In this document: positions 35,017 through 43,012 of the stretch, piece by piece
Layout of the letters: each line of letters opens with the position of its first letter
Numbering within the stretch: the first letter of the stretch is position 1
Assembly: GCA_013359255.1 (NCBI GenBank)
Contig: JABWCF010000008.1
Location: 1 to 64,000, forward strand
Direction of reading: 5' to 3'
From: Flavobacteriales bacterium
GTDB lineage: Bacteria; Bacteroidota; Bacteroidia; Flavobacteriales_E; Vicingaceae
DNA length: 64,000 bases
The notes under the pieces: generated by a model
What the model saw: only the letters and a program-made list of their open reading frames with translations
The model's database searches: none
What the model was told of the DNA's origin: nothing
Position numbers and translations under genes: made by a program

Positions 35017-35150
35017 CGCTAACGTTTTGGCGCTTGGCGCAGTGGCGGATTTCGGAGCACAAAACTGTCAATACACCACATAAGTTGATGCGAGGTAGAA
35101 TGTTCAATTAACCACGTCACCCGCCATTGAGCCAAACGCCTGTTAGCGGC
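35017..35150 (-). repeat. attC-like hairpin 5
   Basis: Arms CGTTTTGGCGCTTGGCGCAGTGGCGG and CCGCCATTGAGCCAAACGCC. Cores are CGCTAACG (left) and GTTAGCGGC (right). The interior GGAGCACAAAACTGTCAA...TTAACCACGTCACCC is almost the same as in hairpin 12. It lies 19 bp after the VWA-like gene. Confidence 0.82.
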
Positions 35151-35168
35151 TGCTTTTCTTTTTATCTG

Positions 35169-36110
35169 TCAACGTTTTATGAGTTTTTGTATGTAGTCAT
35201 TAGGTAAATTTGTCGCTGTTGTTATGGGTCTCCATTCAAAATGTCTAAACCCACTTTCTTTTGCCCAAATTTTCCAAACTAGTCGTAAAATATTGTTGTC
35301 ACTTAAATCTCCTGTATTCTTCAAAGTTCCTTTCTGAACATTAAACCCACGATCATCAGTTTCCAAAATATAAAGATTCACTAGCTTGTTATTTTCTGAA
35401 ACAAGTGGTCTTATCTTGAATTGAGGATTGTTTCTAATTGCTTCTTCTGGAGAAACTTTATTTGTTCTGCAAAACTTTCTTAATGCTTCAATTTGCGGCT
35501 CTCCGTAATAGAAGTCTTTAGAACCCGCTGTGGTTGAAAATTCCAAATAGCCGTCAGTAAAAATGAATAAGTGATTATGAAAATAAAGGGTTGTTGTATC
35601 GGTTTCGCTAATTAAATATTCTGGCTTTTTAATGTGATTGCCTGTATTTACTTCTTGATAAATTAGAGAAAGTAAATCTAAACCACCTTTATCACGCTCG
35701 GCATAGTTACATCTTACAATATTTTTAAATTCTGAAATTGCATCTTTTAAATTTTTGTTGTGGCTTTTATTATTTACAAATTTTTGCTTTTCTTCTAAGT
35801 TTTTAAATTGTCCAATGTCAATTTTAGCTGTGGGACAATTTGAGCGTTGATAATTTGCTCTTGAAAATAAAATTGCTGACCTGTCATTGACTTTAATACC
35901 AGGCTTAACGCAACCCGATACAAAAAAGTCTACAATTTGATTTATAACCAAAGTGTCACTAGGTTTCTTGTTCATTCTACTTGATAAATCAGTATATATC
36001 ATAATATTATCATACTCGATAATGTCAGGTTCGTCATTTGGTATGTCGAATTTGCAACCATAAACGAATATTAATATTGCTATGCTTAAAGCGGTTCTTA
36101 ACTCTCTCAT
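35169..36110 (-). CDS. VWA-like lipoprotein
   Basis: A 313-residue predicted lipoprotein: a short signal ends at IFVYGC (Cys19). The mature part starts a von Willebrand A-like fold with YDNIMIYTDLSSRMNKK (DxS of a MIDAS-like site) and later LFIFTDGYLEFST (the TDG motif). The match is partial, so metal binding is uncertain. It follows the PLD-membrane protein by 3 bp in a two-gene cassette. An envelope-anchored partner to a membrane nuclease is a plausible but unproven arrangement. Confidence 0.65.
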   Translation of the reverse strand: MRELRTALSIAILIFVYGCKFDIPNDEPDIIEYDNIMIYTDLSSRMNKKPSDTLVINQIVDFFVSGCVKPGIKVNDRSAILFSRANYQRSNCPTAKIDIGQFKNLEEKQKFVNNKSHNKNLKDAISEFKNIVRCNYAERDKGGLDLLSLIYQEVNTGNHIKKPEYLISETDTTTLYFHNHLFIFTDGYLEFSTTAGSKDFYYGEPQIEALRKFCRTNKVSPEEAIRNNPQFKIRPLVSENNKLVNLYILETDDRGFNVQKGTLKNTGDLSDNNILRLVWKIWAKESGFRHFEWRPITTATNLPNDYIQKLIKR

Positions 36111-36113
36111 CTC

Positions 36114-38027
36114 TTATTCAAAATTTCTTTTTTCCCAATTTCTATGAGCTGTTTCAAGGCTCTCAATTTTGTTTGTGGCAACTTTGGTTGCGAAGTAATT
36201 ATTTAGAAAGTTGTAGTATCCTGTTTTGAAGGCAGAAATTCTGCCATTGATAACATCTTTCAAGAACTGTCTATTTCCTGATTCTACACTTGATATAAAT
36301 GAATTAAAAACTTCTCTAAGGTTTTTATTTTTTTTCTCGTTATCTTCTTTAAGTTCCAGTTTTTTATTGTTTTCGTAGGAGTTAATCTCGTTCTTCTCAT
36401 CTTCATATTTTGTAATGTTAGTTTTGAACTCTTCTATTTCTGAAGTTAGAGTATCTAGCTTAACTTTGAACACTTCATATTCTTGTTGTTTCTCTGATAG
36501 CTTTCTTCTATTTGAGTTTCTTAACAACGTTTTTTCACGGTCTACTGATTCAGGATTTGATTTATTGTAAGCTAACCAAATGTTTTCAATTAATACTTTG
36601 GTTAGAAATAATGGTAATGCACCAAATATGAAAATCAACCAAAACTCACCGGTTGCAAATGCACTTCCCAATTCCCATTTTTCAGCACCACCTACAAGCA
36701 ACCTTTTAATTTCAAAAGTGTGTTGACTTATTAGAATAGCTACAACAACGTCAATAGCAAAAATTCCTATTATCCAACCAACAGCAATCTCGATAAATTT
36801 ATTTTTGTTGCTCAACAATTTAATGCTTGTTAATAAAACAGGAACAAGGAAAAATAACGCTGCAATAGCCCCATAGAAAACACCCTTTTTACTGAATATT
36901 TTCATCAATGCGTTTGCGTCAAATAGTGGTGGTGATTCGGGTGTTATACCACGTGATAAAAGTTTGATGACTTCAACTTCTTCAAAGAATATCTTCCATA
37001 TTGCACTACTAAAAAACAATGATAGATATAGGAAAAATAATATTGTTAGAAATAGCTTTAATACTGTCGGGAATATCCAAAAACTTCTCACAACAATTTG
37101 TCTATCTAAGTTGTCTATTTCATCAGTTAATTCGGTAATAGTTGCCTTTAATTTGGAAGCTTCTGCATTTATTTTGTTGTAATCTTCTTGTTTTTCCTTA
37201 ACTCGATTTTTTAAAGTGTCAATTTGAGCCTGAAGAATTGATTTCTTTTCATTGCAATAGTTGTTCAATAAGTTTAGGTTATATTCTAAGTCTTTAGAAT
37301 TTGATTCAACTGCCTTTTTTAAAGAAGCAGTCATTTTGGTCTTTACAAGCGTTTTTGTATGGTCTTCCTGACTTAGTTTTGTGTTTACTCTTGATAACGA
37401 GGTATCAAGATATGTAAGAAATACACTTTCAGCTCCAAGATTTTCTTCCGCAAGTTTTCTTCCTTCTTCAACTATTTCGTTATAGTTAAAGTCGTCAAAT
37501 ATTTGTGATATGTGATTTTTTAATTGTTCCGTAAATTTTTCAAGGTAATTGTCGTCTTGGGTTGGCTGAAAAATTGGTTTTTCATTTAAATAGATATTTG
37601 TCACGGTCGCATCTTTAGTAAGTGTGTCAAAAATATTTGAATACTCCGATATTAAATTGTAAGAGTCTGTAATGTTTAATGATTCTTGGTTGTTTTTAGT
37701 TGCGTTGTAGGTGTAGTTATAAGAACCGTGTAGTAAAAGTGAGTTATCAATAATGCAAAATTTATGGTGCATTATCCCACGACCATTCGATTCAAAAATA
37801 ACTAATGAAACTTTCCCTTTTAGTCGGTCTCTAATTTCATTATTAGTAATGTCATTGGATAAAACAATGTTTACTTCAACTCCTTTTTGTCTTGCAGATA
37901 TTAGTTCGTCCGCAATATCTTTGTCAGTAAAGTAAGCCATTGCCACTTTAATTGTGGATTTAGCTTGTGAGATTGATTCAATAATCTTGGCTTTACACGC
38001 CTGTCCGTCAGTTATTACTTGTTCCAT
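36114..38027 (-). CDS. PLD nuclease - membrane - coiled-coil protein
   Basis: A 637-residue protein. Residues 1-160 form a single PLD domain with MHHKFCIIDNSLLLHGSYNYTYNATKNNQES (HxKx4D, G/S), the one-motif type that dimerises. A long coiled coil follows (about 215-310), then four hydrophobic segments (IFPTVLKLFLTILFFLYLSLFF, YGAIAALFFLVPVLLTSI, IAVGWIIGIFAIDVVVAILI, FWLIFIFGALPLFLTKVLI) and a second coiled coil to the C-terminus. A PLD nuclease tied to the membrane and paired with a VWA-like lipoprotein looks like a membrane-linked defence device; I know no named system with this layout. Confidence 0.75.
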   Translation of the reverse strand: MEQVITDGQACKAKIIESISQAKSTIKVAMAYFTDKDIADELISARQKGVEVNIVLSNDITNNEIRDRLKGKVSLVIFESNGRGIMHHKFCIIDNSLLLHGSYNYTYNATKNNQESLNITDSYNLISEYSNIFDTLTKDATVTNIYLNEKPIFQPTQDDNYLEKFTEQLKNHISQIFDDFNYNEIVEEGRKLAEENLGAESVFLTYLDTSLSRVNTKLSQEDHTKTLVKTKMTASLKKAVESNSKDLEYNLNLLNNYCNEKKSILQAQIDTLKNRVKEKQEDYNKINAEASKLKATITELTDEIDNLDRQIVVRSFWIFPTVLKLFLTILFFLYLSLFFSSAIWKIFFEEVEVIKLLSRGITPESPPLFDANALMKIFSKKGVFYGAIAALFFLVPVLLTSIKLLSNKNKFIEIAVGWIIGIFAIDVVVAILISQHTFEIKRLLVGGAEKWELGSAFATGEFWLIFIFGALPLFLTKVLIENIWLAYNKSNPESVDREKTLLRNSNRRKLSEKQQEYEVFKVKLDTLTSEIEEFKTNITKYEDEKNEINSYENNKKLELKEDNEKKNKNLREVFNSFISSVESGNRQFLKDVINGRISAFKTGYYNFLNNYFATKVATNKIESLETAHRNWEKRNFE

Positions 38028-38066
38028 TTAGTTTTCTATTTCTTGTTGTTGTCGTTATTTAAAGTT

Positions 38067-38202
38067 GCCACTAACGGTTCACAGCTTGCCGCAGTGGCGG
38101 ATTTACCACTACAAAACTGTCCCCATGCAACAAAGATAATAGAAAGCAGAAAACTTTCTGTTTGCACGAAAACCGCCATTGAGGCAAGGTGTTGTTATGC
38201 CC
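38067..38202 (-). repeat. attC-like hairpin 4
   Basis: Arms CAGCTTGCCGCAGTGGCGG and CCGCCATTGAGGCAAGGTG. Cores are GCCACTAAC (left) and GTTATGCCC (right, 38194-38202), the latter complementary to the cassette start at 45447-45455 over 9 bp across 7.2 kb. The interior has CACTACAAAACTGTCC. Confidence 0.8.
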
Positions 38203-38292
38203 TGTGCTGTTGTCGTCCGTGTCTGCTGTCCAGTAAGTAAATGCGGACTTGTCTATCGAGATATTTTCTTTTGTTTTTTGTTGTGCGGTCGG

Positions 38293-38312
38293 GCATTTTT
38301 GAAAATTTCTTT
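38293..38312 (+). repeat. 20-bp inverted match to 45265-45284
   Basis: GCATTTTTGAAAATTTCTTT is present here and exactly reverse-complemented at 45265-45284, at the opposite end of the same 7-kb cassette. Both copies sit just outside a B hairpin. Confidence 0.7.
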
Positions 38313-38328
38313 GCTGGATGTGTCGGCA

Positions 38329-38397
38329 GGCACGCTCTTTTGCATTTGCCCGTTCCACTATAAAAATAAAAATCGGGCAAGTGCAAATGTGCGTGCC
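38329..38397. repeat. second-family hairpin B5
   Basis: GGCACGCTCTTTTGCATTTGCC pairs with GGCAAGTGCAAATGTGCGTGCC; the loop TTCCACTATAAAAATAAAAA is nearly the same as in B6. Longest and clearest copy, at the 3' end of the 7-kb cassette. Confidence 0.72.
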
Positions 38398-38424
38398 GTA
38401 GGTGGATTTGTCGGGAGTGACTGT

Positions 38425-38620
38425 CGGTTATGCAGGCGGTCGTCTCCTTTTGTCAGGCGGTAGATTCCTTTTTACAGGTCAAAGTTTCCACTTTGCAGGT
38501 GCATTTCTCTAACTTACAGGTCAAAGTTTCCAACTGTCAGGCGAGAGTTTCCACTTTACAGGCGTAATTGTCCAAAGTGAAGTTGCGTTTTTCCAACTGT
38601 CAGGCGGGAGAAACCTAAAT
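38425..38620. repeat. 21-bp tandem repeat, about nine units
   Basis: Successive 21-bp units of the form NNNNNNCAGGYNNNNNTTTCC run without spacers, for example TTTTTACAGGTCAAAGTTTCC and AACTTACAGGTCAAAGTTTCC; one unit lacks CAGG. On the minus strand one frame reads heptads such as ETLTCKL but is broken by TGA in several units, so it is non-coding now or a decayed heptad-repeat tail. It lies between B5 and the broken gene at 38664. Confidence 0.7.
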
Positions 38621-38663
38621 GAACCTGCTTAGTTCTAATGTAATGTAGGGCGACTCCTGTATT

Positions 38664-39410
38664 TTATTTACCGACTTTGGTAAATTTCAGTCCGCTTACC
38701 TGTTTGTATTGAGGACTTGTCCCGCCAAAGACCGATTTTACATACTTTTTTACCTCCCCTGCTATGTCAACCAATCCTGTCCCGTCTGTATAGAGGATAG
38801 TGTTTCTTGCAATTCGGGCATTACTCAAAGGCGTGAGGGCGTTGATTGCTGCCGTGTTTTTTGTCCGCATATCGGCTAACAAAGTTGTGAGGGTGGCAAC
38901 TTTTAAGGCTGTTTCGTTTGGTGCGTAGCCCGATTGGGATGCCAAAAGTTAAATGAGTTTGTCCATGTTTTCTATTCGCTGGTCAAAACTCATTTGCGAA
39001 GCAGAAATACTCTTTTGCGATTCATCTTCGGGCGTGTTCGGGTCGTCAATCACTGTGGGAAGTTTGTCGCTTCCTCTTTTTCCCTGAAGTTTTCTTGCGA
39101 TTGTTTTTACATCGGCAACAACCTGTTTGGGAACATTGCTTGAAGCAACTGCATTGACAATTCTTGTGATTAGTTTGCTCAATGGTTTGAAAACAATTTC
39201 TCTTGCATTGATTGCATTGGTGGATGGGGGTAACAAAGTGTTGATTGTGGTGAGGGAATTTTTTGCACTTGTAAAAAGCGTGTTTAAAGCAGGCAGTTTG
39301 ATTGATGCTTTGCTCGGATTGTATGCCGAGCCATAGCCAGTGCAGAATGAAATGAGGTCTTCAAAGTTGGCTACATTTTTTGCGTGCCCTGTTTCTGATG
39401 TTGATGCCAT
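38664..39410 (-). pseudogene. broken Bacteroidetes hypothetical gene (in-frame stop)
   Basis: Two parts of one gene in the same frame. The first 153 codons (MASTSETGHAKNVANFEDLISFCTGYG...QMSFDQRIENMDKLI) end at TAA 38949-38951, and reading continues at once with LLASQSGYAPNETALKVATLTTLLADMRTKNTAAINALTPLSNARIARN to GGTSPQYKQVSGLKFTK. Intact relatives in Bacteroidetes read straight through this point, so a CAA-to-TAA change is the simplest cause. Function of the family is unknown. No signal peptide or membrane segment is seen. It sits 12 bp after the transporter gene. Confidence 0.75.
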
Positions 39411-39422
39411 AGTGATAAAGTT

Positions 39423-40280
39423 TTATTGGTTAGTAATTTTAATTTGTGATGATATTTTCGGTTTTGTTTCTGGTTGATGATTTCCTGCCGTGCCTGTTTT
39501 TTTATAGTGCGTTAAATAGAGCAATACACCCGTAAAGAAAAATCCTCCGATGATATTTCCTACCGTTGCCGGAATTTGATTCCAGAGCCACCAATCGGAA
39601 ACTGATATGGGTGCATCCAGCATAATGCCTGTGGGAACAACGAACATGTTCACTACGCAGTGTTCAAGGCCGAGTGCAAAAAAAGTGAAGATGGGTAACC
39701 AGATAGCAGAAATTTTTCCGATTGTAGATGAAGATACTAATCCCATTACTACTCCCATTGTAACCATCCAGTTGCAAAGCATGGCTTTGGTGAAACAAAC
39801 GATAATCCCCTCTGTTCCGAGTTCTTTGTAGACAATAGTTTTGTCAGTTGCAACGGCAATAATTTTTTTGACAATATCTGTATCATAGGTATGTCCGCAT
39901 TTGGTGGCGTAAATGAAAAACATTGCTCCAAAAAAAACACTGCCAATCAGATTCCCTATGAAGGCGAAAGTCCAATTATAAAATAGTTTTGGCAAGGATG
40001 TTTGGCGGCTCATTAATGCCATTGGCACCGTGGCAAAGTTTCCGGTAACGAGTTCTAATCCTATTAGAATTATCATCACAAATCCTACTGGAAACGCCAA
40101 TGCTCCAAGTACGGCTATTCCGGTTTGGTTGGCTGTTATGAATGCAAGCACGGTGGCGAAACCGAGAAATGCGCCTGAAAGAAATCCGCGTATCAGAATA
40201 TCTTTTACAGAAAGTGCGGATTTATAAGCACCCATTTGAGTGAGGTCGGAAACAATCTGAACGGGTTTTATATTGTCCAT
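39423..40280 (-). CDS. formate/nitrite transporter family channel
   Basis: FocA/NirC-type channel, 285 aa, six membrane helices. LSVKDILIRGFLSGAFLGFATVLAF, GFVMIILIGLELVTGNFATVPMALMSRQTSLPKL and LCNWMVTMGVVMG (the conserved N-W segment) plus GLEHCVVNMFVVPTGI are family blocks. It would pass formate, nitrite or a similar small anion. It follows a cNMP-domain gene by 6 bp. Presence of such a transporter in a mobile cassette is unusual; with TehA/SLAC1-like and two-component genes it suggests an anion-response module. Confidence 0.9.
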   Translation of the reverse strand: MDNIKPVQIVSDLTQMGAYKSALSVKDILIRGFLSGAFLGFATVLAFITANQTGIAVLGALAFPVGFVMIILIGLELVTGNFATVPMALMSRQTSLPKLFYNWTFAFIGNLIGSVFFGAMFFIYATKCGHTYDTDIVKKIIAVATDKTIVYKELGTEGIIVCFTKAMLCNWMVTMGVVMGLVSSSTIGKISAIWLPIFTFFALGLEHCVVNMFVVPTGIMLDAPISVSDWWLWNQIPATVGNIIGGFFFTGVLLYLTHYKKTGTAGNHQPETKPKISSQIKITNQ

Positions 40281-40286
40281 TTTATT

Positions 40287-40721
40287 TTATTGTAAATCGT
40301 ATGAAAAAAGTTTGTGTCTCTCATCTGATTTGTTCAATTCATCCAGAAAGAAATTCATAAGATTATTTGAAAGTTCAGCGTTATGGAGACATACCTCATA
40401 TAAAATATTTTTATTAAAGCAGCAGATTTGGGAATCTTCAAAGGCAATGGCGCTGAAGATGTGTTTGGTTGCGCTATAATCTCTGTGTCCGAAAATTTCT
40501 CCGCTTTTAGCCGTGTGTTTTATTATTTGCTTCCCCTCTTTATCTAAATAGAATTCCTTTACGATTCCTTTTTGCACAACATAAAGTCCGGTTACGGGCA
40601 TATCTTCAAGAAAAATATGCTGACCGCTTTGAATAAAAAAGTTTTTCACCCATTTTGAAGAAAGACTATTTCTGAAAATGCAGGAGATATTTTTGCAGTT
40701 TATACAGTTTGCCTGTTTCAT
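40287..40721 (-). CDS. Crp/Fnr-type sensor lacking its DNA-binding domain
   Basis: A 144-residue cyclic-nucleotide-binding-like domain. The N-terminus NCINCKNISCIF has the CX2CX4C spacing seen in Fnr-like sensors, followed by IFLEDMPVTGLYVVQKGIVKEFYLDKEGKQIIKHTAKSGEIFGHRD, the cNMP beta-roll. It stops at LNKSDERHKLFSYDLQ, where the dimer helix would lead into the winged helix. About 80-90 residues are missing and the transporter gene starts 6 bp later. It is either truncated or works as a DNA-independent sensor. Overlaps the upstream gene by 4 bp. Confidence 0.75.
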   Translation of the reverse strand: MKQANCINCKNISCIFRNSLSSKWVKNFFIQSGQHIFLEDMPVTGLYVVQKGIVKEFYLDKEGKQIIKHTAKSGEIFGHRDYSATKHIFSAIAFEDSQICCFNKNILYEVCLHNAELSNNLMNFFLDELNKSDERHKLFSYDLQ

Positions 40722-41230
40722 GGATTGCTTATGTTTCCTGACAGATGGCAGAGATTCTCTGTAAAATATTTCACTTCGTCTTTTTGCATGGATTTGAGCA
40801 TTTGCTTGATTGCTATTGCTTGAAGAAACGGAAAAACTAACATGAATGCGCCAACTGCGAGCGTTATTAGTCGCGTTTCATTCATAAATACACCTGCTGC
40901 CATAATAAGCAGACCTAAAAAAATAAAGTAGGGATAACTCATTTTTTTTATGGTTGACATTTGTTCGTCAATATCAATCTTTATCATAATCGTTACTATG
41001 TTATCCTGCTCAGTAATTTGTCCTTTTACATAAGGGCCATTGCTATAAGGTCCGTATTTTTTGTTGCGAATATCAAATTCGCTGCCTGATATATTGCCGT
41101 AATATTTATACTCAGAATTTTTTATTGCATCGTGAAATTCTTCTGTAGTAATGCGATCGAGTCTGTCCAAAAGTTGTTTGGCAGTCAAATCTGCTGGAAT
41201 GCTTATAATTTGTGGTTGTTTGATTTCCAT
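40718..41230 (-). CDS. uncharacterised two-TM protein, paralogue A
   Basis: A 170-residue protein of unknown function. A soluble N-terminal part (LTAKQLLDRLDRITTEEFHDAIKNSEYKYYGNISGSEFDIRNKKYGPYSNGPYVKGQI) precedes two hydrophobic helices (YFIFLGLLIMAAGVFM, LITLAVGAFMLVFPFLQAIAI). It is a clear paralogue of the gene 40 bp upstream: both have the YYG-I-S-F-I-N-YGP-P-GI pattern before the helices. Its ATGA overlap with the sensor gene implies coupled expression. Confidence 0.6.
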   Translation of the reverse strand: MEIKQPQIISIPADLTAKQLLDRLDRITTEEFHDAIKNSEYKYYGNISGSEFDIRNKKYGPYSNGPYVKGQITEQDNIVTIMIKIDIDEQMSTIKKMSYPYFIFLGLLIMAAGVFMNETRLITLAVGAFMLVFPFLQAIAIKQMLKSMQKDEVKYFTENLCHLSGNISNP

Positions 41231-41270
41231 GATATTTTCTTTTGTGGTATTAGATATGTAGTTTTTTTGT

Positions 41271-41774
41271 TTATGCAGAAATTATTTTACCGTTTATTTT
41301 TGTTGCGAAATTATTTAGCTCCCTTTTTTTCGTGCTGACAAGCGATGATTTTGTTAAAAAGACAACCAGAATGGCACAAACGATGAATGAACTTGAAAAA
41401 ATAAAACCCTGAAGTTGATATTCGGTACCGCCAAGTACCAGAAAGCTGAGCAGCATAACAATAATACCTATTGGAAGAAGCGTGGTGTAATACATTGTTC
41501 GTGATATTTTGTAATTTTCCTCTATGTCCATTTTTATTTTTATAATGGTTTTGTTAACTCCTTCCTGAATTTCACCCCGAATGGGAGGGAAAGAACTCAT
41601 TGGGCCATAACGCACATTCATAATATTAAAACTGTAGGATGTTATTTCTCCGTAATAAGAGGCTGGAGAGGGATTTTGAAGTTGTGAAAAATCAGTAACA
41701 GTCATTGATTGTAACTTCTCCGTTAACTCTTTGGGAGTTAAAGTGGTTTCGATGGTAGTTATTTCTGTATTCAT
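41271..41774 (-). CDS. uncharacterised two-TM protein, paralogue B
   Basis: A 167-residue paralogue of the next gene, with the same layout: soluble N-terminus ([58 protein letters not shown]) and two C-terminal hydrophobic helices. It overlaps the SLAC1/TehA-like gene by 4 bp. The pair probably arose by tandem duplication and may form a hetero-oligomer; no known domain name applies. Confidence 0.6.
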   Translation of the reverse strand: MNTEITTIETTLTPKELTEKLQSMTVTDFSQLQNPSPASYYGEITSYSFNIMNVRYGPMSSFPPIRGEIQEGVNKTIIKIKMDIEENYKISRTMYYTTLLPIGIIVMLLSFLVLGGTEYQLQGFIFSSSFIVCAILVVFLTKSSLVSTKKRELNNFATKINGKIISA

Positions 41775-42871
41775 GATGTAAGATTTTTAAATGTTTTGAA
41801 TTGTTGTTTTTTGACAACCGAATAAAAATTGCCAATGATTTTATATACTAATCCTCCTAAGGTTACTGTCCACGCAAATAACGCTATGTAGACAAAAATC
41901 ATAGGGATTTTAAATAGGAACTGAATATTTGTCGCATGCGCCAGACGATAAGTGCAAACGGTATACATACCAAGGGGAAAGACCATTCCCCAATATTGGG
42001 GGTGATATATTATTGGGATGAGTTGATAAAAATGTCGCCATGCACCAAGAAAAATAATGATGGGGATCCACCATGTTCCGGTAGCCCAAAACATAAGTGT
42101 AAGTCCTTTAATAAAATGTTGAAGCGAGCTGAGGAATTCCCATTTATCTATATTTAAAATAAGCACAGAGCCAGCAAGAGTTGTAATGGCGACTGCCCCC
42201 ATATTAATCCAAAAAGGTGGAGCAAATTCTTCTGCGCGAAGTTCAAAAAAGGTAAGGCGGTAAAAAATCAGCGTGATGATGATGATGTAAAGCATACAAC
42301 CTATGAGAAAAAGTGTAAGGGATAGAAAGAGAATTATTTCTTTCGGAATAGGAAGGTGTGAAACTAATTGTGCTCCAAGGATTGAAATAGACTGCGTTGC
42401 AACTACCATCAGCAGCCAGATTCCGTTCATTCCTTTTTCAAGAGACGGCTTGCCTCGCTTAACGGTTATTATAATAAAGAAAGAATAAATAAGAATTGTC
42501 CAAAGGATTAATCCGACATAATATAACAGGGCAGCAATGTGATAGTTTTGTTGAATGATAATGAATTGGCTGCCGAGCACATTTGTTCCTGCTACAATAG
42601 TGAGAAAGCCGGGACTGCGCGCGTGGTCGGAAAGGTCATTCAGAAAATTTTTGAAATAAAAAAATACTCGCAGTAACAGCATACTCCATAAAAGACAATA
42701 CGCAACAATATTGAAGTAGAAAAGAGATTCACCCACAAAAGGAATTTTCAGCAAGTTGGCAGCAATGGAAACTATCCCTGTTGCCATCGTCAGGGCAAAA
42801 TAACTTGGGAAAAGATTTGCAATTTCCTGTTTTAGGATGCTGAAAAATATTTTTGGGGCGGATTGTTTCAT
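41771..42871 (-). CDS. SLAC1/TehA (TDT) family anion transporter
   Basis: A 366-residue protein with about ten membrane helices. [21 protein letters not shown] is the family start, followed by further hydrophobic pairs and a late [22 protein letters not shown] segment typical of the TDT/voltage-dependent anion channel family (TehA, SLAC1, Mae1). Likely moves anions such as nitrate, sulfite or C4-dicarboxylates. First transporter gene after the two-component pair, separated from it by about 140 bp that probably hold its promoter. Confidence 0.85.
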   Translation of the reverse strand: MKQSAPKIFFSILKQEIANLFPSYFALTMATGIVSIAANLLKIPFVGESLFYFNIVAYCLLWSMLLLRVFFYFKNFLNDLSDHARSPGFLTIVAGTNVLGSQFIIIQQNYHIAALLYYVGLILWTILIYSFFIIITVKRGKPSLEKGMNGIWLLMVVATQSISILGAQLVSHLPIPKEIILFLSLTLFLIGCMLYIIIITLIFYRLTFFELRAEEFAPPFWINMGAVAITTLAGSVLILNIDKWEFLSSLQHFIKGLTLMFWATGTWWIPIIIFLGAWRHFYQLIPIIYHPQYWGMVFPLGMYTVCTYRLAHATNIQFLFKIPMIFVYIALFAWTVTLGGLVYKIIGNFYSVVKKQQFKTFKNLTS

Positions 42872-43012
42872 AACTGTACAAAGTTCAGTTACGAAACTTA
42901 AAGCGGAGTTATTCTTGACTTAAAAAGAATTAAAGTTTAAGGAAGAGAGTAAGATGAGAAGGAGCACAAACTTAAAACGGGATTAAAATACCTTAAAATT
43001 TTTTAAGCCGGA

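Noticed and set aside
38425-38620. Possible CRISPR array
   Set aside because: The 21-bp units are contiguous with no spacers and only partial identity; no cas genes are present.
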